Notes under the pieces: generated by a model
Told to the model about the DNA's origin: nothing
Databases searched by the model: none
What the model saw: the letters and a program-made list of their open reading frames with translations, nothing else
Made by a program: the position numbers and the translations under genes
DNA from: Axinella damicornis
Lineage: Eukaryota; Porifera; Demospongiae; Axinellida; Axinellidae
NCBI GenBank assembly: GCA_963931865.1
Contig: OZ007509.1
Location: 12,451,671-12,515,670 of the forward strand
Direction of reading: 5' to 3'
Length of the DNA: 64,000 bases
Shown: positions 47,801 to 59,300 of the stretch, piece by piece
How positions within the stretch are numbered: position 1 is the stretch's first letter
How the letters are laid out: each line of letters starts with the position of its first letter

Positions 47801-50800
47801 AGCCACTAAAGTTCATCGTCCATGGGCGTATTATCGGGAGATTACGGTACATGTATAATACTTCTTGAGTATCTATCAAGGGGAGTGTTGGGGACTCATT
47901 TAGTCTTTATGTCATGATTACGTATTCCCATTACTATATTTAGTTCTGTATCACGAGATCGATCAGTCCACATGGACTGCATGCTATGTTGAATTTTAGT
48001 AAAGATTGTGAACAACTCAAGATCAGAAACTAGCTAAAAGGAACGAAGTAGACTCAATGCAATTATTCGAAGTCTCTTACAGGGAGGGGCTGCAAAGGAC
48101 TCAAGGAGGCGGCGAATGTCCCCCTTAAATGAAAGCCTGGCTTTGTTTTTGTGTTTGTTTGTTTGTGTGTGTGTGTAATGAACGATCAACCTACCCAACA
48201 ATAAAGCATGATACAGTTGTACCAGCAAAGGCATACAACAGCAGAGACCCAAGGTTCCTGAAGAAGTGGCGCTGTGGATCAATATTCACATTTGTGCATT
48301 TGTGTGTGGGGAGGAAAGGAGGGATGGAGGGAGGAAAGAAAGAGCAAAGGATAGAGGGAAAGAGGGAAAGAGGGAGGGAAGGAGGGAGGGAAGCAGGGAG
48401 GAGGGAAAGAGGGAAGGGAAAATGGGAAAATGGAGGCATCAATAAGAGGAAAGCTCACTTCGACTGTCATTGGTCGCACTTGTTTAATCAAACCGGAAGG
48501 CTAGCCACCAGTATGAGCAGCCTGGGAACAAGGCTAGCTATCGGGATGAGCTGGTGGATGCAATCAGAGTCTGCTCAAGTATGCACGAGGTGAGAGTAGG
48601 AACTGAGACATGACACCAACTCTGAACAGTCAGTCTGCACTAACAGGAATGCGGCTGCTATCTGATGAACACAGAAAAAAGTCCAAGATCTTGTTCACAG
48701 TATTGTACATACACCTGTACAAGCACGCACATGTACCTTCTGTAAGCTGAACCCTGCATAGAATATGATTGGTGGTAGTATACCAAAGAAGAATATTTCT
48801 GGGTCAAACAGTAGCTGCAGAAAAGAAAAGCACACCATTCATTGCAGAGGTCTTCAGCTGCAGTATATTATGGCATATGCAGGCAGTATTTACACGACGA
48901 TGGTACCACATGGGGCTGAAGCAAAATTAACTTCAAAGCTTCCTTGTAACTGTTTCTTCGCAACAAAGTGGTACATGCGTACACGGTACTTCCTGGCTTC
49001 GTATTGGGTTTAATAAACGCCGCCCTTGATTAGTGGCTTCCCTCGAATACCGTATAGCGCCAAATTTCGAGGGACAAATTTTTGCGGATTGGCCTTTCAC
49101 AAAATTTCACAGAAAAAATTTTCACGAATTGAGGATTCTGGTTAGCCCCGCCCAGTCTGATGTGGCCGCCGCTGTGCGCAATTAAACTGACATCCGTTCG
49201 TAGTTGTTGTGACACGTGTGCGTGTTGAAACTTGCTGATCTGAGAAATGTGGCAACCGAAACGTTCAGCATTGAGGCGATGGTTTGTGGGTACCACGTGT
49301 ACCAAGACAGCTGGGATGCAGATATCGGGGAACAGTTATCTTGTAAGCGAGAGCCTGGGAACTGCAAGGATCCCTTCGCTGTGGTCGTGGTGAGATCGAG
49401 TGTTACCATCGGTCATGTGCCAAAGAAGATATCGAGTGTGTGCTCCATGTTAGCATGGTGGTACAATTCACTGTCAAGTGATAGCAAAATTCGTGGTCCA
49501 AGAAAAAATATGCGGCTGAAAAATTTGGCGCTATGCAAAACTACACTGTAGCAACAAAGAATGCTGCAGCTGTTAGTATAAGCCACACTTCCAAAGTTCT
49601 ACTCGAATTCTGCTTGTACATGAACACAATGTATGTACAGAAGTGAGCGGAGATGGCCTGGCATGGTAGGAACCATGACAACACAGTTCTTACGTATTCC
49701 CACATTTTTGCACTTGCCTTCGTAGTTGGCACAGAGCTCCATGCTTGACCTAGCTTGGGAACCAGGAATGGTATCATGCATGAATGAATACTACCATAAC
49801 CGATCCAGGTTGGTTTTCGTGGATAAAATGTTCCCGAATCACCACAGAAACACAAAATTTGCGAATGTTTTCTCCCGCGAAAGAAACTTGCTATACGGTA
49901 TATTATATATGTACCAGGGAAGTATTCAGGTTTGATATTCATAACCTACATGTACGTGCACATACCGTCTGCTGAATATAGTTGCCCCGTGAATTTTCAA
50001 AGACTTTTCCTACCACCGAACATAAGAATCTTTCTTCTGTCCCATCGTCCCCGGTGAAGCTGATCAGCTCGATGCTCTCCCCTGTTACAAACTCAGCTCT
50101 CTCAGAGCAATTGTCGTCTTTTGTAGCTAGGTAGTACTCGGGCTGGCCCTGCGGTGAGATGGCATACCTCAACACCACACCAATAATAACACCTGCGGAG
50201 GGAAGGAAGGGGGATTCTCATGTTGTGTTGGATGTGTGCACTTTTCCAGCAATACGTACAGCCTGTAGGTACAAGCATCCGTGAAAGACTAGTAGGTATG
50301 ACACTAGCCTCGTTCCCAGGCCTGAGACAGGGAGGCCTGGGAACGAGGCTAGTGTGACACATGACATGAAGTGTGGTGAGACCTCCCACACTTTGTTATC
50401 AGGGTTGGTGCAACCTTTTTGAGTTGTATGGCCACTGCCAAAGGCAGTGCATAGAGGCTCGTAGCGCTGATCAATCTGCGCAAAGCACAGAAAAAAATTT
50501 CAGCTTGCAATGCACTGCCACTGCTTTCTCACTCTTGACATGGTAAGGAAATGTGAGTTGGCTGTTGTCTCATACATCGCAAGCATCTTGAAGGTTGTCG
50601 TCACTCTGATCCGTTGATTCATGACTAATGCACGGTGTCTCTATACTGTGTGTTGGACTAGGGACCAGACCAGTCTGTGGACGTCAATACGCCGCTTCTG
50701 CCTTTCCGAAGTAGACGCGAAGCACGATACAAACAGTAAGACCCCATAGCTAGATAAATTCGACCTGGCCGTATGTAGCTAACCATACAAACCTTTTATG

Positions 50801-53800
50801 TACGTGCTGTATCGCTGTCAGTTGTTCGTCCTCAGCACCATTCCTGGCTTCTGACCTTACTGAGGGCGTACGGCACAGCTTGGTTGAACAGAGCTACGTC
50901 TTGTAGATGTAAAAGACTCCCGTGTTTCAGTAATGTACGGTCGTGCAACACGGACTAGTATTACCAAGTTCCCCACAAAAACCTGGGGAGCTGCGCATGC
51001 GCGAACAGTGGATACCAGGCGCTCTTCTCCCCAATTACCAAGAGCACCTGGGAACGAGGCTATGTGGCCATACAACTCAAAAAGGTGGCAGGGATGTCCA
51101 AGTCTGCCATCAGAATCCATAGTACATAGGTGGGAATCCCACTGTACCATGGGACAGGTGGGACAGTCCATGGGAATCCACTGTCCCACCTGGGTCCACA
51201 GTATACCACTGCCACCATACCATGTAGGACAGGTGGGAATGACCATGGGAATCCCATGTACCACCCATATCCTACTGTACCATGTAGGACAGGTGGGACG
51301 TCCAATGGAATACCACCCATACCCCCAGTGCTGCCCCAGATCCTACTGTCCGTCCTATCCTACTGTACCATGTAGGACAGGTGGGACGTCCAATGGAATA
51401 CCACCCATACCCCCAGTGCTGCCCCAGATCCTACTGTCCGTCCTATCCTACTGTACCATGTAGGATAGGTGGTACGTCCAATGGAATACCACCCATACCC
51501 CCAGTGCTGCCCCAGATCCTACTGTCCGTCCTATCCTACTGTACCATGTAGGATAGGTGGTACGTCCAATGGAATACCACCCATACCCCCAGTGCTGCCC
51601 CAGATCCTACTGTCCGTCCTATCCTACTGTACCATGTAGGACAGGTGGGACGTCCAATGGAATACCACCCATACCCCCAGTGCTGCCCCAGATCCTACTG
51701 TCCGTCCTATCCTACTGTACCATGTAGGACAGATGGGACGTCCAATGGAATACCACCCATACCCCCAGTGCTGCCCCAGATCCTACTGTCCGTCCTATCC
51801 TACTGTACCATGTAGGATAGGTGGGACGTCCAATGGAATACCACCCATACCCCCAGCGCTGCCCCAGATCCTACTGTCCGTCCTATCCTACTGTACCATG
51901 TAGGATAGGTGGGACGTCCAATGGAATACCATCCGTACCCCAGTGCTGCCCCAGATCCTACTGTCCGTCCTATCCTACTGTACCATGTAGGACAGGTGGG
52001 ACGTCCAATGGAATACCATCCGTACCCCAGTGCTGCCCCAGATCCTACTGTCCGTCCTATCCTCTGTACCATGTAGGATAGGTGTGACAAGTGTAGACCA
52101 AGATCCCTCTCCGTCGTATATCCTAATGTACAGTACAGCATTTGAGTCAAGGTACCAGTATGGCACCACTTACAGATTGACTAAATATTGCTATGAGTGA
52201 CGAACAGTGCAGATGGATGTGATAGCAGATAACTTACGAAATCAACATAACCAAACAAAGTAACCTATCAGATGATTACAGGGGGATGATTGGAAGTGAG
52301 CTGCTGAAATACAGTTGGTGCTGACCATGTTTATGATAAGTTCCGGCTGTGGCAAATGGTGTGGTATGTGGTTATGATAAGTTGCGGCTGTGATGTGGTA
52401 CATGGTTATGATACGTTAGTCCAGCTTAAGGCGCTTAGGGGTTGCCGGATGTGGATCCTGACTGATGGTGTTCCTCTTAGAGGGAGTGGTCCTTGGGCTG
52501 CGGCGAGGACTCAAGGACTGTTGGCTCTTCTCCGTAGCACTATCATCCTCCACCCTTGAAGATTTCAGTCATAAAAGGTTAATTCCCAGTTTCTGGTCCC
52601 TGCACACGCCTTTGGTAAGCAGGCCGCGTGCATGGTAGCAATTTACTAGCCTCGCAGGCCAGCCTCTACGGGACGAGTCTATTGAGGCTGGGAATGAAAT
52701 GACCGCGTGGCTATGTGTGTGCGAACTGAAGACTCAGGGCTAGAGTTCATAGTTCGTGAGATAGCCAGTTACTATCTCTGCTAGTAGAGTTGTGCTCGTG
52801 TTTGTGTTGGTTCGTTTACTGATCGGTAAACGAGTCAAGACTGTACGGGGCTGGAGTATGGTGGATCGAACATACATGTAGTCTCAATCCCAAACTACCG
52901 CACGAAGGGTGCGTTGTACTTGTCGCTACCATATATAAACCACTTACCCGAAATTAACTTTGTGTGGCCATACTATCCTGGGATACACCTGTTAGTGATT
53001 GATTAATAACGTAATCTAATTATTAATTCCCATAGGTTGACACTGAGGTCTGTGAGCAAGTTTCTCGTGGTTATCTCGTTACAGTAAGATGACCAAAAAA
53101 ATGAATCGCCACACGTTCATCTTCTTCATATTGTACATCTGTGAGCTCCATAACACTAGGGAAATTGAAAAACTCAAACGTGCTGACTTCATGTAATCAT
53201 AGATAATAGAACTACGTAGTTCTATTATCTAGTTCTATTACGTAGTTCTATTATCTATGATGTAATGATGTATTTGGTGTTCATTGGCTCATGTACCTCT
53301 CTTGATGTATATAAATAAGACAACCCTATAGCTACATGTTGGTAAGTAATCTCATTATGGACTCATGTGGGACGATCCTCATAGTAGTGGGACAGTACGA
53401 TTTGACGGGATGAAGTGGTACGGGAGATTCCATTGGACAGTCCCACGTGTCCTGCATGGTACAGTGGGATAGGACGGACAGGTGGGATATGGTGGACCCA
53501 GGTGGTACATGGGATTCCATTGGACAGTCCCACCTGTCCTACATGGTACAGTGGGATAGGATGGACAGGTGGGATATGGTGAGCCCAGTTGGTATATACA
53601 TGGGATTCCATTGGACAGTCCCACCTGTCCTACATGGTACAGTGGGATAGGATGGACAGGTGGGATATGGTGGGCCCAGGTGGTACATGGGATTCCATTG
53701 GACAGTCCCACCTGTCCTACATGGTACAGTGGGATAGGACGGACAGGTGGGATGTAGTGGGCCCAGGTGGTACATGGAATTCCATTGGACAGTCCCACCT

Positions 53801-56059
53801 GTCCTACATGGTACAGTAGGATAGGACGGACAGGTGGGATGTGGTGGGCCCAGGTGGTACCTGGGATTCCATTGGACAGTCCCACCTGTCCTACATGGTA
53901 CAGTGGGATAGGACGGACAGGTGGGATGTGGTGGGCCCAGGTGGTACATGGGATTCCATTGGACAGTCCCACCTGTCCTACATGGTACAGTAGGATAGGA
54001 CGGACAGGTGGGATGTGGTGGGCCCAGGTGGTACATGGGATTCCATTGGACAGTCCCACCTGTCCTACATGGTATGGTGACAGTGGTATATAGTGGACCC
54101 AGGTACATGTGGATTCCCATGGACAGTTCACCTGTCCCATGGTACATTGGGGTTCCCACTTGTGTACAATGGATTCTGATGGCAGACTTGGACATGAGTG
54201 AAAGGTGGCACCGGCCCTGATAACAAAGTGTGGGAGGTCTCACCACACTTCATGCTTAGGATTGAGCCAGTGGTGTAGCCAAGGGCGGGCCTGGGCGGGC
54301 ACGTGCCCGCCCAATCCTATATTTTTCTTCGCACGCGCAGTGGGAAGCCACACAGTGAACACAGACAGCTTAAGCCTATCTTACGTATTCATAGTCCTGA
54401 TTATGTTTTCACAGCATAGTAAGTCAATATTCGTGAATCTAAAACCCATAATCAGTTTTGTAGAGCAAAAGGCTCAGCGCTATCAATAAGGCTTCTCAGT
54501 TAACTCGCGCATCTCAGGATCGCCGGGAAGTGGATCAGAGCCCGAGCTACATCATAGGCACTGACTGACCTGTCGACAGACGTGCTGTCGATAGATGGGC
54601 CTTCACCAGAACGTCTCTCTGCAGCATCGATCCTCATACATCTGGAACGCGCAGTGCAAAGCACGAAGGTGCCACGAGAGCCCATCCTGATAACTGAAAA
54701 ATGAAGGCGAAAAAAATTTTCCGCGCTTTGCGCGGACTGATCGGCGCTACGCGCCTCTATGCACTGCTTTCGGCAGCGTTCATATCAGCCCCTATATATA
54801 GTGCCCGCCCAATTGTACATTCCTGGCTACGCCACTGGATTGAGCAAGGCCAGGAAATTGGACAACCGTATCCGTATCCATACCGCATGCACATGATGTC
54901 ACGGTACAAATCTGTAAAGTGTGCTGCACGTGACATCATCCACTGGCATGACAGTACAGCAGTGAATAGGCAGCTCTAAAATGGGGCACAAGATGAAGGC
55001 ATTCTTCTAAGTATGTGAGTACATGTACAACGGTACATGCTTGCACAGATTACTCTTCAAGTGCAAATGGACCAATATAGTCAAGAAGTTACCTTGGCCC
55101 TATTCACAACCAGGATTCAAGTTCTTGAGCATAGACACAACAAAAATAGTTGAAAATAGTATGTTTCGATTGAGAGGCTTCAGCTTTATAGCTGGTGTCT
55201 ATGCTCCAAGAACGTGAACTAATATTAAACGGATGGACTATATGTGATGCAATATAATTATAATGGCCATGGAATGGAAACCATGGAACAGCTACATGTA
55301 TGTAAGTCCTAACTGTCTCCACAAACTATGCATCACTACTTAGGGCTCTACATGCTGGTATCCATACTGCTCAAATTTGAGGGTTAGTATTAGAGTTACG
55401 GCAAAAGTCTGAGTTTCTGCCAGCATTTCTTACAACTCGATGCAATGGTTCGAGCAACAAGGGTACCAGTATGCAGGGCTCATTGAGCTCTATCTAGTGG
55501 TACACTCTTTTAGTCTCGCAGACCAGCCTCTTTTCCATGCCCCCTACCTGGAAATGGCTGGCCTGCGAGACTAATACTGTTCGTGGAGATCAGTCGCTGA
55601 AAATTTTAGGACTTACTATTAGCCATTCCATTCAGTGAAATTGCTCAGGGCCCTTCTATACTGTTGCTGTAACCCACCATATATCATAGACAGGCCAGTT
55701 TCGTGGAGCACTCTGAACCGTTTCACTTTGAAAACCCATATTGTTATGACAGTCAAGAACAGAAGAGCCATGATGAGTAGCAGTGCTGCACTGTCAAAGG
55801 TGTGCAGATTCTCAGACCGTTTATCGCTTGTGTTGAATATGATTTTGGGAAAGTAGAAGGCTTCACTGTCGTTGGAGCCATTCACAGCCAGAGAGATGTT
55901 CTCATCGGAGTAGTTGTCGTCAATCAGTCTCACTCCCACATCAGCGGCCTCCTTGGCGGCTATGTGTAACAGAGAGTACGAGTAGCACACGTCCCCCGTC
56001 CCGTTGCTTGCGTTGCTGATATTGTCCGCGAAACCCCCTGATCCAGACCCAGACTCCAT
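35818..56059 (-). CDS. Endosomal-type Na+/H+ exchanger (SLC9A6/7/9 group)
   Basis: Exons in order: 55678-56059, 49966-50192, 48737-48814, 48195-48271, 46347-46495, 45610-45715, 44463-44601, 42948-43053, 41423-41625, 40435-40700, 39111-39147, 38842-38912, 36866-36968, and an acidic exon from 36012 to about 35882 or, if read through, to a stop at 35818. All phases agree, about 690 aa, near the family length. These antiporters exchange H+ for Na+/K+ in endosomes and Golgi and set luminal pH. A Ser/Asn-rich N-terminus with many N-glycosylation sequons precedes the first membrane helix ([20 protein letters not shown]) and LHETGL. Diagnostic motifs: [13 protein letters not shown] (about 215-227), [30 protein letters not shown] (ion-binding Asn-Asp about 331-332), and [20 protein letters not shown] and an acidic tail end it. 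The exact paralogue and C-terminus are unresolved; a 5' exon with a signal peptide could be missing. Confidence 0.92.
37195..37573. repeat. About 35-bp minisatellite, left block (around 11 copies)
   Basis: The unit is cctcaaacagcctgggaatg followed by aggtcaggttgacc or variants. Gcctgggaatgagg.c matches the terminal repeat of the TAGCCTCG element family, so the array looks like a tandemly amplified transposon end. In an exchanger intron. Confidence 0.95.
37574..38090 (-). mobile_element. 517-bp hAT-type element with BED-finger remnant
   Basis: Ends taggcctgcacgatat and atattgtgcaggccta; flanked by gttgaccc at 37566-37573 and 38091-38098. It sits inside the minisatellite, whose sequence supplies the duplication. 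On the minus strand 37745-37880 reads [16 protein letters not shown].. then KCRV, the N-terminal pattern of BED zinc fingers that start hAT transposases (AVW.+F, K..CRVC), with the second Cys of the CxxC changed to Arg or Met. Truncated; no catalytic domain. Confidence 0.85.
38091..38745. repeat. About 35-bp minisatellite, right block (around 19 copies)
   Basis: Continuation of the array interrupted by the hAT element, with the same cctcaaacagcctgggaatg unit and gaggtcaggttgacc / gaggtcagggtggcc variants. It ends about 95 bases before exon 38842-38912. Confidence 0.95.
39181..39575. mobile_element. 395-bp MITE with cagaggtcga ends (hAT-like)
   Basis: Starts cagaggtcga and ends tcgacctctg, with subterminal gagcggtcaaa / ttgaccgatgaccgctc. 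The flanks share gccttca. Begins about 30 bases upstream of exon 39111-39147 on the coding strand, inside the intron. Confidence 0.65.
39682..40100. mobile_element. 419-bp MITE with TA target site
   Basis: Left end taccgtagtgtacgtatcaa, right end its inverse (ttaatacgtacactacggta), both continuing into agcgccca. TA dinucleotides bound it, as for Tc1/mariner-like elements. The agcgcccacccccctgtt motif is repeated inside. Confidence 0.7.
40291..40412. mobile_element. 122-bp MITE with tgtgggtggttcaag ends
   Basis: Terminal repeats of about 22 bp (tgtgggtggttcaagtaaaa and inverse). No distinct target duplication. Ends about 20 bases from exon 40435-40700, near its donor site. Confidence 0.75.
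41111..41204. mobile_element. 94-bp TAGCCTCG-family MITE
   Basis: Ends TAGCCTCGTTCCCAGTCCC and inverse; flanks aggcactcc (41102-41110) and gggcactcc (41205-41213), 8 of 9. The inner arm cagcttttcgttgcttgcag is a full inverted repeat, so the whole element folds into one hairpin. Confidence 0.9.
41680..42935. repeat. 1.25-kb cactcacacatgcactct tandem array in exchanger intron
   Basis: Highly repetitive c/a/t DNA in units near 18-24 bp (actcacacatgcactctcac, with cccactccatgcactctcac variants) and some higher-order repetition. It stays open in three + frames over 430 codons, giving His/Thr/Ser/Leu repeats, but lies in the intron between exons 42948-43053 and 41423-41625. Confidence 0.97.
43270..43512. 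repeat. Three tandem copies of a 78-81-bp unit
   Basis: The unit contains aaggctgtccgtgctgcaca and ctgcctcgtgccagactcac; copies start near 43273, 43354 and 43435. The copies are nearly identical, so the duplication is recent. In an exchanger intron. Confidence 0.9.
43773..43800. mobile_element. 28-bp minimal TAGCCTCG element
   Basis: Tagcctcgttcccat directly followed by ggggatgaggcta: essentially two terminal repeats and nothing else. Flanks cagttatgt (43764-43772) and cagttgtgt (43801-43809) match 8 of 9. Confidence 0.75.
44702..44739. mobile_element. 38-bp minimal TAGCCTCG element, perfect 9-bp duplication
   Basis: Tagcctcgttcccaggc, a few G, then gcctgagaacgaggcta. Flanked exactly by gatgcagcc at 44693-44701 and 44740-44748. 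Confidence 0.9.
45541..45609. repeat. CA microsatellite at an exon edge
   Basis: Two (CA)n runs; on the coding (minus) strand the TG run begins immediately at the donor of exon 45610-45715, so the donor is read as TTTAG|gtgtgtgtg. Confidence 0.9.
47533..47849. mobile_element. 317-bp MITE with TA target site
   Basis: Left tactgtagtctcccgaaaat(acgc), right inverse gcgtattatcgggagattac(ggta). Bounded by TA, Tc1/mariner-like. In an exchanger intron. Confidence 0.65.
48305..48430. repeat. GGGA/GGAAA purine-rich tract
   Basis: About 125 bases of gggagggaaggaggg-type sequence directly upstream (on the coding strand) of exon 48195-48271. Confidence 0.9.
49048..49540 (+). mobile_element. About 490-bp element (taccgtatagcg ends) carrying a HIRAN-like fragment
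   Basis: Left end taccgtatagcgccaaattt; the right end (aaaatttggcgctatgc) is degraded. On + 49250-49440 it reads [20 protein letters not shown] then EREPGN-type and [11 protein letters not shown], a pattern resembling HIRAN-type domains, small beta-rich DNA-binding domains found fused to helicases. No start, stop or splice context makes it a gene. Related ends are at 62309-62829. Confidence 0.5.
50305..50351. mobile_element. 47-bp minimal TAGCCTCG element
   Basis: Tagcctcgttcccaggcctg and inverse with gacag between; flanks gtatgacac (50296-50304) and gtgtgacac (50352-50360), 8 of 9. Confidence 0.85.
51273..52085. repeat. 88-bp minisatellite, about 9 copies (left arm)
   Basis: The unit starts tactgtaccatgtaggacag, continues with tgggacgtccaatggaatac and ccccagtgctgccccagatc. 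The period measured between tactgtacc starts is 88 bp. Confidence 0.97.
53420..54075. repeat. 87-bp minisatellite, about 7.5 copies (right arm)
   Basis: The unit contains attccattggacagtcccac and ctgtcctacatggtacagtg; it is the inverse of most of the left-arm unit, apart from a different spacer (tggtgggcccaggtggtaca). Period 87 bp, one copy of 91. Confidence 0.97.
54268..54837. mobile_element. 570-bp hAT-type non-autonomous element
   Basis: Starts cagtggtgtagccaag and ends tggctacgccactg. Flanked by gattgagc at 54260-54267 and 54838-54845. Interior homologous and inverted relative to 30374-30916. In exchanger intron 1, right beside the composite element. Confidence 0.88.
55511..55573. repeat. 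63-bp hairpin, TAGTCTCG-type
   Basis: Tagtctcgcagaccagcctc and its inverse ggctggcctgcgagacta flank a short loop. Confidence 0.75.
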
Positions 56060-56350
56060 GGCATTGGCCAACCAGTAGAAAGAGATTTGAACCGTTGTCT
56101 GGATATCGGATGTGCAGCCCTACTCAATTTTGTCATGTGATCCTTACAGGTGGTCATGTGATACGAACGATCTAGTCCATGGTTGCCACAGCAACCAACA
56201 GTACAGCTACTAAGTAAGTAACTGAGCTATGCTACGCCACGACTTTCTTGATGGCGTATCTGAAGAATACATTTGTTAGCAATGTTAGAGGAATGCTCCA
56301 TCTTGAATTGAAAATCGTTGGTCAAATTGATGCACTGGAAATAGACTAAA
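56060..56350. promoter_or_regulatory. Divergent promoter region, exchanger (-) and LRRC63-like (+)
   Basis: About 290 bp between predicted start codons. Inference from spacing only; if the exchanger has an additional 5' exon, its promoter would lie elsewhere. Confidence 0.35.
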
Positions 56351-59300
56351 ATGCAGACCACTCCAATTACTGCGCACCAACAGAAGTTTGTCCCCCTGCT
56401 TAGAAGGCCCAGACCTCCGAAGCAAGCGAAAACCATCCCCCTAGTCTCGAACACATCGATGAAGACCACACCGAAGAGAGGGACTGGCACGGGGCTGTCT
56501 GAGAACAATGCATTTGCACATCCTACTCCACTGTCTACAGTCATGACTCCATACACGCAATATACTTACACAGCTGAGTACACTGATACTAGTGATGACA
56601 GTGGAAGTACGTTTACAATCTATCCATTATATCCCAGGGGACCGTCATTCCTACCCCCTGGCAAAGTGCTCAGGGGCGCCCATGTTCCCGGGGCTGGCAG
56701 TAGGGTAGTACTTGATGATGGGTTTGAACCACAATCAGAATTACAAACTGATCAGGAGGAGTTTACCCTCAAGGATTTCCAGCTTTCAGCCGAAACACTG
56801 CATCCAGTGATGCCAAGTAAACTGCAGGGTGCAATGATTTCACGGCAAAACTACCTCAAGCTAACCAGCTGGTTTGCAGCAAACCTTCCCAAACAAGAGG
56901 CTGTTAATACTGTCAACCTGGAAGGTAAGTCTGAGCAGTCCAACATTGTTTTCTCAGTGAAGCAGATACTGCACAAAATCCATGTGTTCTCCTGTGCTGT
57001 CTAGTGGATCACCAAGCTCCAGAGGAGAGGAGACCGATGTACCAAATGCTACTTGGTAAGTTAATGGAGACTTTCTAGCCTCGTTCCCAGGCCTACCCTG
57101 TTGTCTGTTCTTCAGTTTATGTTGAAAATAATACACGGATGCGGAAGAGCACCCGTGTATTATTGTCTTATTGTCAATGCAAATTGAAGGACAGTAAATG
57201 GGGTAGGCCTTGGAATGAGGCTCGAGATTTTAAGCATGAACAAATAGGACTATCATCCTCTGTCTTTAGAAATGCAAGCAATGATCCAAGAGGTCCTAGA
57301 AGTCTCGGGATTGGGCTGTTCAGGGGAGAGCACTGCCACCCAGTCTTCTGTCAGCATGGAGGCTCCCTCCTGGCCGACACCCAGCGCTAATGACATCGTC
57401 TTTCGTAGCTCAACCTCCCGCTACTTTTGTGGCCAGGGAAGGAGTGACTCTCCCTTCGGTATGTGTGTTGGTGGATATTACCCCTAAGGTGTACGTACTG
57501 TACCAGTTGCAGTGTTATTAATCTATGTGTTCATTAAGCCACTGCTTACACTGTACATGTATGTGTACCGAAAACTGGAAAACTGCAAGCAATGAAAAGC
57601 TGCAGGTAGCCTGGCATCACGGACATGGGCAACCACATATTCCGACATTACACAGAACACTTTGCCCTACTGTGACCTCCATTTCTGTGGCACTAATCCC
57701 ACGATTCTCACTCCCTGCCCACGCAAGCATGAATATAATATTGATGAAGCAGCAAAGCGAAAATTTTTCCCAACATTGGCTGCCCACACAATTGAATTGT
57801 CATGGTATATTACATAAAAACATACACTCAAGGTGCCTATATGTAATACTGTAATTATTATGTCTCGACTCCATACACCTGTCCCTTAGTTTATCCTTCA
57901 TATTTCCAGATGCCAGCCACCAGCCTCTGATATCCCCAGCTGAGGTGGCTGTTCTCGAGAGCATGATGGAGGGCGGTAGGCAGCTCAGCCTCAAGGCCCA
58001 CTTCCTATCCGTTCTCCCAGGCTTGGCATTGCTCAGTACAACTCTCACACACTTGAATGTGTCTTTCAATGATCTGAGGGTAGGTGACTGCTTACACACC
58101 ATTTGTAGCCTAAGACAGGAGTATATGTATGATTGTGCCATAGTCTCCTGATAGTATGCCTTAATCAGCTGTGTACGTATATAGTACAGTGCTTCTGCAT
58201 GACATGAGACTATGCATACTCACCTGAAGATACTGTAATTTGTCTACAACATAGGTATTTCCATCAGAGGTTCTGCAACTTCATGAACTTGAGTGTTTGA
58301 AAATGAGAAACAACCCCATCAAAGAGATCCCAAATGGTACATGTGAAGATTATATGGAACATCAATGTACATGTAGTTTCACCTTATCGTATGCTAAGTA
58401 TTCTCCTCCCATCTCCTCCTTGCAGACATTAGGAATCTGGGGAAGCTAGAGATACTCTGCACCTCATTCAACCTGCTAGCCGAACTTCCTTCAGGGTGAG
58501 CAAGTCAGTGTATGGTGGTAACTACTATGTAGCCTTGTTCCCAGGCCTACCCCATTTCCTGTTCTTCGGTTGCATTGACAACAATACAGAACAACAAAAA
58601 ATGGGGAAGGCCTGTTATTGTCACTTGATTGATGTCAGGTGAACATATATGGGGTGGGGCCCATGCAACCACATTGAAAAACTGGCCGACTAGATTGTCT
58701 GGGAGTCTCAACTAGCCGCAGAGTGTTTGAACCGAGCCGACTGGATGATGAACTGCTTCAGGGCCTGCTGAAATGACTATGGGCCCCACCCCCGTACATC
58801 CACCTCACATCCACCTGACATCACTCACATGATGAATGACACCTGACCTTCCTCGTTTTCGCTGCTCTTCCACATCCATGACACTGTATTATTGTCAACG
58901 CAAAGCGAAGAACAGAAAACTGTTAGGCCTGGGAACGAGGCTACATGTAGGTACATGTAACAGCCTTGGACCCTGCATCATCACTCATAGATGGGTGTGG
59001 GTGCATTCGCATGCTATGGAATTAACCCTCCACACTAGGCTATTGAGTAGGTTAGAGCAGGCCCTGTACATATAAGAGCCCCCATTCTTTACATGCAGGC
59101 TCTTTGACTTGGCTCTACTGGCTGAACTTGATGTCTCCCATAACAGCTTACAGTGGCTATCCAGAGACATCTCCAAGCTGAGGTGAGTATATATGTTCCG
59201 GTTTGCACCCAGGCACCTTTTTCTGGGCTGTCAGCCTTAGACAGTAAGCAGTCTGTTGGATGATGATCACTAGCTACTGTGCATGGTATGCCGCTGCATG

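Larger units (their letters stand above)
50375..54253. mobile_element. 3.9-kb composite element with minisatellite-bearing inverted arms
   Basis: The outer ends are inverted: gaagtgtggtgagacctccc at the left and gggaggtctcaccacacttc at the right. Further in, atgtccaagtctgccatcag at 51090 is inverted at 54170-54190, and then each arm contains a minisatellite (51273-52085 and about 53420-54075) whose units are reverse complements of each other. The centre (52090-53330) has a short palindrome at 53195-53265 (aactacgtagtt) and no recognisable gene. The left arm is interrupted at about 50417-51085 by other repeats, including hAT-like sequence and a TAGCCTCG-type end (51040-51061). Whole structure in exchanger intron 1. 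Confidence 0.7.

Noticed and set aside
50933..54246. Long Pro/Gly/Trp-rich frames on both strands
   Set aside because: They follow the 87-88-bp minisatellite units and shift frame with each copy; no start, splice or domain evidence.
56227..56556. Hydrophobic minus-strand frame of 109 codons that could be a membrane protein
   Set aside because: It is antisense to the first exon of the LRRC63-like gene, which has consistent splicing with eight further exons. The hydrophobic reading is best explained as its shadow.
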